A stretch of DNA of 10,523 bases from Pedobacter sp. UBA1951 (GTDB taxonomy: Bacteria; Bacteroidota; Bacteroidia; Sphingobacteriales; Sphingobacteriaceae), in NCBI GenBank assembly GCA_002336465.1, contig DDEP01000215.1, positions 1 through 10,523 on the forward strand. The letters are read 5' to 3'. The notes under the pieces were generated by a model, which saw only the letters and a list, made by a program, of their open reading frames with translations, searched no databases and was not told the DNA's origin. Below are positions 1-6,033 of the stretch, piece after piece; position 1 is the first letter of the stretch, and each line of letters opens with the position of its first letter. A program made the translations under genes and the position numbers.

Positions 1-1
1 C

Positions 2-469
2 GAAACACTCTTTGATCATTTAAAAACACCTGCTGAGCATATTTTTTATGTAAATACTTACCTGCAACCAGAAGATGCAGCTAAAGCTTATAAAAAAAGT
101 ATAGACAAGCATTTTGAAGGTAAAGAGCCTATTTTTGACCTTGTCTTGTTGGGTATGGGCGATGATGCACATACGGCTTCTATTTTTCCGCATACCACTT
201 TAACCGATGTTACGGAAGCTGATGTGCAGGCCGTTTTTGTAGAGAAACTGGATACTTACCGGATAAGTTTTACAGCTCCATTGATCAATATGGCAGCAAA
301 TGTTGCTTTTCTTACATTTGGAAAGAGCAAAGCAACAGCATTATATCATGTATTAGGACCCCAAAAAGATTATGCTTCATTTCCTGCCCAGTTAATTAAT
401 CCGGCAAAATCGCCGTTAAACTGGTTTATAGATGAAGAAGCTTATGAACTCTGCAATAAGAACAGTTAA
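2..469 (+). CDS. pgl: 6-phosphogluconolactonase, C-terminal part (5' end outside window)
   Basis: Hydrolyses 6-phosphogluconolactone to 6-phosphogluconate, the second step of the oxidative pentose phosphate pathway, in the cytoplasm. The reading frame is open from base 2, so the gene enters from the left edge. The visible 155 residues are about two thirds of a family member of roughly 240 residues. Visible hallmarks are the segment VNTYLQPED near residue 17 (family pattern around a WVDER-like site), and DLVLLGMGDDAHTASIFPH near residues 44-62, which is the SugarP_isomerase/DevB signature GxGxDGHxAS. Here the usual Gly before His is Ala, a mild change. The C-terminal segment FLTFGKSKA also fits the family (typical form vtGxxKA). 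An internal ATG at 146 is only an apparent start, because conserved family sequence lies upstream of it. The gene ends 10 nt before the convergent thioredoxin stop codon. In many bacteria it sits after zwf, which would be outside the window (inference). Confidence 0.9.
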   Translation, partial: ETLFDHLKTPAEHIFYVNTYLQPEDAAKAYKKSIDKHFEGKEPIFDLVLLGMGDDAHTASIFPHTTLTDVTEADVQAVFVEKLDTYRISFTAPLINMAANVAFLTFGKSKATALYHVLGPQKDYASFPAQLINPAKSPLNWFIDEEAYELCNKNS

Positions 470-479
470 AACGTAAATA

Positions 480-776
480 TTACAGGTGGTCTTGTATCAC
501 CTGTTTTAATTGTTGCGCAGGTAGAGCACCACTTTGTCTCCAAACCTGTTTACCCTTTTTAAATAAAATGAAAGTAGGCACACCCTGAACACTATATGCC
601 GTTGCTGCAGCATTGTTTTTATCTACATCAACCTTTATAATAGTTATCTGATCTTTAAGTTCAGCTTTAACTTCTGTTAAGATCGGGGCCATCATTTTGC
701 AAGGCCCACACCACTCTGCAAAGAAATCAACCAAAACTGGCTGATCACCATTAATTAATTCGGAAAATTTAGACAT
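480..776 (-). CDS. trxA: Thioredoxin
   Basis: Small cytoplasmic thiol-disulfide reductant of 98 residues, slightly shorter than classical thioredoxin (about 105-109). The active site WCGPCK is at residues 22-27, preceded by VLVDFFAEW. The buried Asp equivalent is D17, and the conserved cis-proline loop GVPTF is at 65-69 with Pro67. The C-terminal GALPAQQL matches the family's final helix. There is no signal peptide or membrane anchor, so it acts in the cytoplasm. The start codon lies 19 nt downstream of the stop of the ferritin-like gene, on the same strand and without a visible promoter of its own, so it is probably the last gene of the bioA-led operon. Its substrates cannot be read from the sequence. 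The gene symbol follows the family; a genome of this type usually has several thioredoxins. Confidence 0.93.
   Translation of the reverse strand: MSKFSELINGDQPVLVDFFAEWCGPCKMMAPILTEVKAELKDQITIIKVDVDKNNAAATAYSVQGVPTFILFKKGKQVWRQSGALPAQQLKQVIQDHL
482..507 (+). terminator. Candidate intrinsic terminator of pgl, inside the thioredoxin 3' end
   Basis: The arm ACAGGTG (482-488) pairs perfectly with CACCTGT (498-504) over a 9-nt loop and is followed by a T run (504-507, then AATT). It lies 13 nt after the pgl stop codon. Its left arm overlaps the thioredoxin stop codon and the rest lies in the last thioredoxin codons. The T run is short, so this is a moderate call. Confidence 0.45.
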
Positions 777-795
777 ATCTTACTTTTTAGATAAA

Positions 796-1416
796 CTAAT
801 TTACAGCCACTTGAAGTTCATTTGCCAATGCTTGCATCCACATCTTGAACATATCATCTTCTATTTTAACAATTTCATCTGCGTGTTGTTTCCAGTTTGG
901 AGAAAACTCGTTCAACTGGTTGATCATTTCTTCTAAATGACCTTCTTCTTCCAAAATGATAGATTTTACAGTTACTTTGCTTTGCGCTTCATTTAATACC
1001 TGCTGGTAAACCGGATATAGCTCATCTGCTCTTACTTCTATAGCATAAGTAACAAAAAGATATGCGGCAAACTTTAAATCGTATCCCGAAAGGTTAAAAT
1101 GCTTTTTGAGGTAACGGCATACTTTAACATCCAAATTATGCAGGTAATATTTAGTATGTGAAGGCGCCAATAATTCTTGCTGTGTGTAGGTTTTGCATAA
1201 ATGCTCATCAAGCTTAGCCAATTGCTTCTTCAAATAAAAAGCATGACGATGCTCTTCGGCAGCATGTTTCAAAACCAATAAAGTAACCTGTTCTTTATGT
1301 TCTGATGCAGATATTTTTTTTGCGCCTGCATTTTCCATAAAAGACAAGGTATTAAGCCATTTGCTGTGGATAGCCGTATGTTTTACAATATGTTGTAATA
1401 ATGGGGTGATCTGCAT
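796..1416 (-). CDS. Ferritin-like di-iron protein of unknown function
   Basis: A 206-residue, largely helical soluble protein that I cannot assign to a named family. The pattern of acidic and His residues fits a four-helix di-iron carboxylate bundle: E28 in the first helix, an ExxH pair E55/H58 in HAAEEHRHAF, E127 in the third helix (YAIEVRADEL), and a second ExxH pair E157/H160 in LEEEGHLEEM. Two ExxH motifs in alternate helices, with single Glu residues in the others, is the classic ferritin/RNR-R2/rubrerythrin-like arrangement. There is no C-terminal rubredoxin domain, signal peptide or transmembrane segment. The start codon is separated by one base from the bioA stop codon, and thioredoxin follows 19 nt downstream, so it is very probably co-translated with bioA. 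A redox or oxygenase function linked to biotin synthesis is possible but unproven. Alternatives are an iron-dependent hydroxylase (MiaE-like fold) or a non-catalytic iron-binding protein. Confidence 0.8.
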   Translation of the reverse strand: MQITPLLQHIVKHTAIHSKWLNTLSFMENAGAKKISASEHKEQVTLLVLKHAAEEHRHAFYLKKQLAKLDEHLCKTYTQQELLAPSHTKYYLHNLDVKVCRYLKKHFNLSGYDLKFAAYLFVTYAIEVRADELYPVYQQVLNEAQSKVTVKSIILEEEGHLEEMINQLNEFSPNWKQHADEIVKIEDDMFKMWMQALANELQVAVN

Positions 1417-1417
1417 A

Positions 1418-2689
1418 TTAAAATATTTCTAATGCTGCTGTTATATTTTGGTAAATGTAGTCTAAATCTTGTTCTGAAATTACATATGGAGGCAATATAT
1501 AGATAATATTACCCAAAGGTCTCAAGATAATGTAATGTTCTAAAAAGTAGTTGTATAAACTATCTCTCAAATTATTCAGGTAAGAAGTTTCATTTGATGT
1601 AGCCCATTCTAAGGCTAAAATAGTTCCTGTTTGTCTTACCTCTTTTAATTTAGGATGATGCTTTATCCGTTCTGCAAATTGAGCATGTTGTTTTTTAATG
1701 CGATTAATATTTGCCAAAGTTTCGGGTTGCAACAACAAATCTAAGCTTGCCAAAGATGCAGCGCAAGCAATGGGGTTAGCCGTAAAAGAATGTCCGTGGT
1801 AAAGTGTCTTCAGCTTATCATCGCTATAAAAAGCATCAAATATCTGTTGGTTACAAGTGGTTATTCCCATAGCCATGGTACCTCCGGTTAGGCCTTTGCT
1901 CAAACAGAAAATATCAGGTTTTGAAGTTAGTTGTTCACAAGCAAAAAAAGTACCTGTACGTCCAAACCCGGTCATAACCTCATCTGCAATGGTTAAGATA
2001 CCCTGTGTTTTACACAAAGTTACCAATTCATCTAAGTAAGCGGCTTCATACATTAACATACCACCAGAACCCAATATTAAAGGTTCAAAAATGAAACATG
2101 CAGCCTCATCTCCTATTGCAGTAATTTTTTCTTTGATTACATCAATGTTCGAAGCATTAGGTAAATCGATGAAATCTACCTCAAATAACAAATCACTAAA
2201 AGGATGTGTAAAAATACTACGAGCACTAACAGCCATGGCACCAAAAGTATCTCCGTGATAAGCGTTTTTAAAAGCGAGGATTTTTTTGCGTTGGGTAACA
2301 CCCTTGTTATGCCAGTACTGAAGGCACATTTTTAGGGCAACTTCTACTGCGGTTGAACCATTATCGCTATAGAATACCTTTTTCTGATCTCCGGGCAACA
2401 AATTCAATAACCTTTCTGCCAGTTGTATGGCGGGTTCATGCGTAAATCCGGCAAAAATCACATGCTCTAGTTCTCTGGCTTGCTTGGCAACGGCATCTGC
2501 AATAACAGTGTTGCCATGTCCATGTATATTTACCCACCACGATGATACGGCATCAATATATTGTGTGCCATCTTCTGTAAATAAATAAACACCTTCGCCT
2601 TTTACTATGGGAATATGTGTAAGGGCATTTTTCATCTGGGTGTATGGATGCCAGATTACCGCTCTGTCTCTTTCTTCTAAATTGCTCAT
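1418..2689 (-). CDS. bioA: Adenosylmethionine--8-amino-7-oxononanoate aminotransferase
   Basis: PLP-dependent class III aminotransferase that makes 7,8-diaminopelargonate from 8-amino-7-oxononanoate with S-adenosylmethionine as amino donor, the antepenultimate step of biotin synthesis. The length of 423 residues is normal. Diagnostic features are WHPYTQM at residues 13-19 (Tyr16 corresponds to the substrate-site Tyr17 of E. coli BioA), SSWWVNIHGHG at 49-59, the phosphate-binding segment SDNGSTAVEVALK at 108-120, AYHGDT at 143-148 (Tyr144), DEVMTGFGRTG at 236-246 with PLP-binding Asp236, and the Schiff-base lysine K265 in LSKGLTGG. The WHPYTQM motif and Tyr144 distinguish it from ornithine or GABA aminotransferases. 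It heads an operon with the ferritin-like gene (1-nt gap) and thioredoxin. No other bio gene is in the window, so bioB, bioD and bioF must be elsewhere if the pathway is complete. Confidence 0.95.
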   Translation of the reverse strand: MSNLEERDRAVIWHPYTQMKNALTHIPIVKGEGVYLFTEDGTQYIDAVSSWWVNIHGHGNTVIADAVAKQARELEHVIFAGFTHEPAIQLAERLLNLLPGDQKKVFYSDNGSTAVEVALKMCLQYWHNKGVTQRKKILAFKNAYHGDTFGAMAVSARSIFTHPFSDLLFEVDFIDLPNASNIDVIKEKITAIGDEAACFIFEPLILGSGGMLMYEAAYLDELVTLCKTQGILTIADEVMTGFGRTGTFFACEQLTSKPDIFCLSKGLTGGTMAMGITTCNQQIFDAFYSDDKLKTLYHGHSFTANPIACAASLASLDLLLQPETLANINRIKKQHAQFAERIKHHPKLKEVRQTGTILALEWATSNETSYLNNLRDSLYNYFLEHYIILRPLGNIIYILPPYVISEQDLDYIYQNITAALEIF

Positions 2690-2717
2690 TAAATAAGAAT
2701 CTGCCGTTTTAACCCCA

Positions 2718-2752
2718 CAAAACTACATTTATTCCGTTTAAAAATTCAAAAA
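2718..2752 (-). promoter_or_regulatory. Bacteroidota-type promoter for the bioA operon
   Basis: On the minus strand a TTTTTG box (2752-2747) is followed after 21 nt by TAGTTTTG (2725-2718), a full match to the TAnnTTTG -7 element. Transcription would begin near 2711, giving a leader of about 22 nt before the bioA ATG, too short for a riboswitch. I see no paired GTTTAC/GTAAAC operator of the BirA type here. Confidence 0.7.
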
Positions 2753-2789
2753 TTAAACTTTAACGAAAAAATTAACGTGTCGTAAAACT

Positions 2790-3224
2790 TTACAATTTAT
2801 GCTTTAACAGTTCTACAACAACTTTATCGGTTTTAAAGGTTACATCTTCTACTTGTAGGGAACTTATGCTTTTCCATCTGAAACTTTGAAACAATCCGGT
2901 TTCAAAATCAAATGCTTTTTCTTTAGGTGTAACATTTAAAGTAGAAACAGCTTTAACCAAATAATAAATACTGATTACCTGACTGTCATTAAATGATGAT
3001 TTTTCGTAAAAGTCTGTAGTGTAAAAATGCGCAACAACTTCTATTTCGGTTTGGCATTCTTCTATAAATTCGCGCTTTAATGCTTCTATAAGTCCTTCGC
3101 CCAATTCAAGTCCGCCTCCCGGAAACTTGGTAAAATGTCTGCCTACCTCAAACTCGTCACTTAATAGAACCTCATTGTTTTCATTGAGCAACAATCCATA
3201 CACTCTTACGTTAAAATAACTCAT
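2790..3224 (-). CDS. NUDIX family hydrolase
   Basis: A 144-residue NUDIX protein that probably cleaves a nucleoside diphosphate linked to another group, releasing phosphate or a nucleotide; the substrate cannot be predicted. The Nudix box runs from residue 37 to 59: G37, E43, then R51-E52-F53-I54-E55-E56, matching Gx5Ex7REUxEE. The usual Gly two residues after the EE pair is replaced by Gln58. The metal-binding Glu residues E52, E55 and E56 are intact, so activity is expected. A PGGG turn at 35-38 precedes the box, as in MutT-like enzymes. The start codon overlaps the stop of the upstream transporter gene in the sequence ATGA (3224-3221), so it is probably translationally coupled to it. The next gene downstream, bioA, starts 100 nt on behind its own promoter, so this gene is probably the end of a two-gene unit. 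Confidence 0.88.
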   Translation of the reverse strand: MSYFNVRVYGLLLNENNEVLLSDEFEVGRHFTKFPGGGLELGEGLIEALKREFIEECQTEIEVVAHFYTTDFYEKSSFNDSQVISIYYLVKAVSTLNVTPKEKAFDFETGLFQSFRWKSISSLQVEDVTFKTDKVVVELLKHKL

Positions 3225-4198
3225 TGACTAAAATGTTTCTGGTTTTTTGTTACGTTATCCAAGTTCCATACAATTTCGCGTTTAAAGGCTTCGGCCCTTA
3301 CCGGACAGTCGGTCATTTTACAATAGTTGCAGCAAGCTGGTAAACAAGGATCAGCATGGATAAAAAGCTCTGTTTTATGTCCAGTTGAATGATTAATCAA
3401 TTGATCTACATCTGAAATCTCCTTATGAACGCGGTTCAGATCAAAATAATAAGGCAAGGTTACATGACAATCTATATGCAAATCGGCTCCGTATTGTTGT
3501 GTTCTTAAATTATGAACATCAATCCAACTGTTATGCCTGTTTTCTTGTAAGATATTCACTACTTCGCTCACCAATTCAATATTACTCTCGTCCATTAATC
3601 CGCCAACAGATTTTCTGATCAGCTTGTAGCCCGAAAAAATAATATACAGACCAACAATAATAGAAATGACACTATCTAACTGGTAAATACCTGTAAATTC
3701 GATAAAAAGAATACCAACAATTAAACCTGCACTGGTTACTGTATCTGTTAAAAGGTGTTTTCCATCGGCCTCTAAAGTAAGCGATTTATTGGCTTTTCCG
3801 GTTTTAATCAAATATAAACCCGTAATAAGGTTAGCCAATCCCGCAATACCAATAATAATGGCACCTTCAAAAAGTTGCTGTATATGTTTAGGATAAAAAA
3901 GATCATAGCTCGATTTTAGGACAATAATAAGTCCTGCGATCACGATAAGCACCCCCTCTATAAAAGCAGAAAAGAATTCTACCTTTCCATGTCCATAGGG
4001 ATGGTTTTCATCTTTGGGCTGCGTAGAAAGGTAAATACTGTAAAAAGCAAATGAACTGGCCACGATATTTACAATACTTTCGGCAGCATCAGTAAGTATT
4101 GCATTTGAGTTTGTTATGGCATAAGCCACAAACTTGACAACCATTAATATTACTCCTACGCAGAGTGACACCAAAATTGCTTTTTTATTTGTATGCAT
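3221..4198 (-). CDS. Cation diffusion facilitator (CDF) transporter with Cys-rich C-terminal tail
   Basis: Inner-membrane antiporter of the CDF family that exports divalent metal (Zn, Fe, Co, Mn or Cd) against protons. The 325-residue protein has six predicted helices (about 8-28, 32-56, 76-95, 110-132, 145-168, 173-192), the conserved loop HPYGHGKVE at 66-74, and a cytoplasmic dimerisation domain at about 205-282. The transmembrane metal site in helix 5 is intact as H148-x3-D152 (GKHLLTD). In helix 2 the usual DxxxD is replaced by D37-A-A-E40-S41, so the second carboxylate is shifted or lost and metal choice may differ from FieF/YiiP. After the usual end of the cytoplasmic domain comes HADPC, then five cysteines (C285, C289, C290, C293, C298; spacing C-x3-CC-x2-C-x4-C), a probable metal-binding tail. 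It is followed by the NUDIX gene with a 4-nt overlap. The metal cannot be assigned from sequence. Confidence 0.92.
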   Translation of the reverse strand: MHTNKKAILVSLCVGVILMVVKFVAYAITNSNAILTDAAESIVNIVASSFAFYSIYLSTQPKDENHPYGHGKVEFFSAFIEGVLIVIAGLIIVLKSSYDLFYPKHIQQLFEGAIIIGIAGLANLITGLYLIKTGKANKSLTLEADGKHLLTDTVTSAGLIVGILFIEFTGIYQLDSVISIIVGLYIIFSGYKLIRKSVGGLMDESNIELVSEVVNILQENRHNSWIDVHNLRTQQYGADLHIDCHVTLPYYFDLNRVHKEISDVDQLINHSTGHKTELFIHADPCLPACCNYCKMTDCPVRAEAFKREIVWNLDNVTKNQKHFSQ

Positions 4199-4215
4199 AA
4201 ACCAAATTTTGTTGG

Positions 4216-4249
4216 TAAAAGTACAACTAAAACCACCATTTCTTACAAA
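4216..4249 (-). promoter_or_regulatory. Possible promoter of the CDF-NUDIX unit
   Basis: On the minus strand TTTG (4249-4246, within a longer T run) is followed after 22 nt by TACTTTTA (4223-4216), one mismatch from TAnnTTTG. This would give a leader of only about 10 nt. The spacing is at the long end of the usual range. No metal-regulator palindrome is obvious in this divergent region. Confidence 0.4.
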
Positions 4250-4260
4250 AATTATCTTTT

Positions 4261-4292
4261 TTTAGCGCCTTGTTAAATAGTTTCTATATTTG
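4261..4292 (+). promoter_or_regulatory. Bacteroidota-type promoter for the aminotransferase gene
   Basis: TATATTTG (4285-4292) is a perfect TAnnTTTG -7 box, with a degenerate -33 box TTTA (4261-4264) in a T run 20 nt upstream. Transcription would start near 4299, so the coding start must be the ATG at 4311. The in-frame TTG at 4290 is part of the -7 box. Confidence 0.6.
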
Positions 4293-4310
4293 TTTTTCTC
4301 AACTACGACC

Positions 4311-5507
4311 ATGACATTTTTATCAGACAGAATCAACAGCCTATCAGAATCTGCAACGCTTAAGATGACCAAACTAAGCCGCGAGTTAGCAGCTAAAGGT
4401 ATTAACGTTATCAATTTAAGTGTAGGCGAACCAGACTTTAATACACCTGAGTATATTAAAGATGCAGCTAAAAAAGCACTAGATGAAAACTACACCCGCT
4501 ACTCTCCTGTTCCGGGCTACCCTGAACTGCGACAAGCTATTGCTAGCAAGTTAAAAAGAGAAAACAATCTAGATTATGATATGTCTCAGATTGTGGTTTC
4601 AACAGGTGCAAAGCAATCGCTGTCTAATGTTATTTTAACACTGATCAATCCGGGTGATGAGGTAATTATCCCTACGCCATACTGGGTATCTTACTCTGAA
4701 ATGGTAACCTTGGCAGAAGGTAAAGCTGTTTATATTGATACTACGATAGAAAGCGATTTTAAAATCAGCCCTGAGCAACTTGAAGCTGCAATTACGCCTA
4801 AAAGTAAGTTGTTCATGTTCTCTTCTCCATGTAACCCAACAGGTTCTGTGTACAGCAAGGCCGAACTAGCGGCTTTGGCTAAAGTTTTTGAGAAGCATCC
4901 TAATATCTTTATCATTTCTGATGAGATTTACGAGCATATCAACTTCATAGATAAACATGAATCTATTGCACAATTCCCTGAAATTAAAGAGCGTGTAATT
5001 ATCGTAAATGGTTTTTCTAAGGCCTATGCAATGACGGGATGGAGATTAGGGTATATTGCGTCAAGTAAAGAATTAGCTGCGGCCAATGATAAAATGCAGG
5101 GACAAACTACCTCAGGTACTTGTTCTATTGCACAACGTGCCGGTATAGCCGCTTATGAGCATGGTTTAGATAGTGTAATGGAAATGAAAGCAGCTTTTGC
5201 GCGTCGTAGAGAACTGGTTTATAATTTATTGAATGATATACCTGGCGTTAAAACCAACTTACCACAAGGTGCATTTTATTTCTTCCCCGAAATAAGTTCT
5301 TTTTTTGGTAAACAAGATGAAACAGGCAAGGTTATAGAAAACTCTGCTGATTTGGCGCTGTACCTATTAAATACTGCGCATGTAGCAACTGTAGGCGGCG
5401 ATAGCTTTGGAAATAACAATTACATCAGATTATCTTATGCAGCTTCTGATGAAAGCTTAAAAGAAGCGCTTCGTCGCATAAAAGAAGCCTTGGCTAAATT
5501 AAAATAA
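4311..5507 (+). CDS. Pyridoxal phosphate-dependent class I aminotransferase, probable aspartate aminotransferase
   Basis: Cytoplasmic fold-type I aminotransferase, most like AspC/AspB of subgroup I-beta, which interconverts aspartate and 2-oxoglutarate with oxaloacetate and glutamate. Activity on other amino or prephenate-type substrates cannot be excluded. With the ATG at 4311 the protein has 398 residues, the normal length. Visible motifs are NLSVGEPDFNTP at 35-46 (N-terminal substrate region), YSPVPGYPELR at 64-74, SSPCNPTG at 171-178 with PLP-contacting Asn175, DEIYEH at 204-209 with Asp204 and Tyr207, the Schiff-base lysine K237 in FSKAYAMTGWRLGY, and Arg373 in YIRLSYA, which binds the substrate alpha-carboxylate. 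A TTG codon at 4290 is in frame but lies inside the promoter -7 box, so the longer version is unlikely. The gene stands alone, is divergent from the CDF gene, and is followed by two hairpins. Confidence 0.92.
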   Translation: MTFLSDRINSLSESATLKMTKLSRELAAKGINVINLSVGEPDFNTPEYIKDAAKKALDENYTRYSPVPGYPELRQAIASKLKRENNLDYDMSQIVVSTGAKQSLSNVILTLINPGDEVIIPTPYWVSYSEMVTLAEGKAVYIDTTIESDFKISPEQLEAAITPKSKLFMFSSPCNPTGSVYSKAELAALAKVFEKHPNIFIISDEIYEHINFIDKHESIAQFPEIKERVIIVNGFSKAYAMTGWRLGYIASSKELAAANDKMQGQTTSGTCSIAQRAGIAAYEHGLDSVMEMKAAFARRRELVYNLLNDIPGVKTNLPQGAFYFFPEISSFFGKQDETGKVIENSADLALYLLNTAHVATVGGDSFGNNNYIRLSYAASDESLKEALRRIKEALAKLK

Positions 5508-5528
5508 TTCTCCCATAAATATGGGTTA

Positions 5529-5558
5529 AATCCGGGAGTTAAGCTTCCGGATTTTTTT
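5529..5558 (+). terminator. Intrinsic terminator of the aminotransferase gene
   Basis: The arms 5529-5538 and 5544-5553 form a 10-bp stem with one G-U pair around a 5-nt loop, followed by a T run (5552-5558). A smaller hairpin, CCCAT (5512-5516) pairing with ATGGG (5521-5525), lies just upstream, directly after the stop codon. Confidence 0.85.
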
Positions 5559-5582
5559 ATTCAATCAATTATGATTGAAAAT

Positions 5583-5620
5583 AAAAAACCCGCTTTAATG
5601 TTTATTAAAGCGGGTTTTTT
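5583..5620. terminator. Bidirectional intrinsic terminator between the convergent aminotransferase and histone genes
   Basis: This is a perfect 16-bp inverted repeat: arm 5583-5598 (six A, then CCCGCTTTAA) pairs with arm 5605-5620 (TTAAAGCGGG, then six T) around a 6-nt loop. The A run on the left gives a T run on the minus strand, so it can stop transcription from both sides. It lies 25 nt beyond the stop of the minus-strand histone-like gene and is that gene's only terminator. Confidence 0.88.
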
Positions 5621-5645
5621 ATAAAATTACTTTAGAGCGTCTTTC

Positions 5646-5825
5646 TTATTTTGCGCTGTTTTTCTTTTCTGTAACTTCAGTACGAATCTCTTGAGCTAAG
5701 CCTTTTAAATCTTGCATAGCTTTACGTACTCTTGTTCCTGCAGCTGAATTACCTGCATTATAAAATTTCTCAACGTCTGCCTCAATTGCAGCTACTACTT
5801 CTTTAACTTTTGCAAATTTTTCCAT
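5646..5825 (-). CDS. Histone H1-like protein (Hc1 type)
   Basis: Small, lysine-rich protein resembling the C-terminal part of chlamydial Hc1 and the short H1-like proteins common in Bacteroidota; it probably binds DNA in the nucleoid. With the start at 5825 it has 59 residues, the usual size. It begins MEKFAKVKEVVAAIEADVEKFY, then has the conserved core GNSAAGTRVRKAMQDLKGLAQ at about residues 25-45 and ends in a short Lys-containing tail. An upstream in-frame ATG at 5858 would add 11 residues (MIYLTNKKIKT), but the promoter -7 box TATATTTG lies at 5854-5847, downstream of that ATG, so a transcript from this promoter cannot include it. The gene is monocistronic, convergent with the aminotransferase gene, and ends at the shared terminator. 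The family assignment rests on recalled sequence similarity. Confidence 0.85.
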   Translation of the reverse strand: MEKFAKVKEVVAAIEADVEKFYNAGNSAAGTRVRKAMQDLKGLAQEIRTEVTEKKNSAK

Positions 5826-5846
5826 TGTTTTAATTTTTTTGTTAGT

Positions 5847-5876
5847 CAAATATATCATTTAAACGGAAAAAACAAG
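5847..5876 (-). promoter_or_regulatory. Bacteroidota-type promoter for the histone H1-like gene
   Basis: On the minus strand CTTG (5876-5873) is followed after 18 nt by TATATTTG (5854-5847), a perfect TAnnTTTG box. Transcription would start near 5840, about 15 nt before the ATG at 5825. Confidence 0.65.
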
Positions 5877-6033
5877 CACTTCTTTCGATTAAATGCACTT
5901 TTTTTATATTTTATTTATCAACAATCAACATCTAGCTGATTCTCTATACCCAATAAATAGTTTCAAAATCGGCTTTTGTTTTTATGCACATTTATTAAAA
6001 ATGAGATTTTAAATCAGCATTTTTGCACTTGAT

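Noticed and set aside
1857..2039. Plus-strand open frame of 60 codons inside bioA
   Set aside because: It is antisense to conserved BioA motifs, has no promoter, and its translation has no recognisable features; bioA fully explains the region.
2690..2789. Biotin-responsive riboswitch or BirA operator before bioA
   Set aside because: The predicted leader is only about 22 nt, and no paired BirA-type half-sites are visible.
4730..4915. Minus-strand open frame inside the aminotransferase gene
   Set aside because: It lies entirely within conserved aminotransferase coding sequence and shows no family features.
5859..6033. Small RNA or small gene in the 5859-6033 gap
   Set aside because: Apart from the histone promoter and a short palindrome I see no stable long hairpin, terminator or convincing coding frame.
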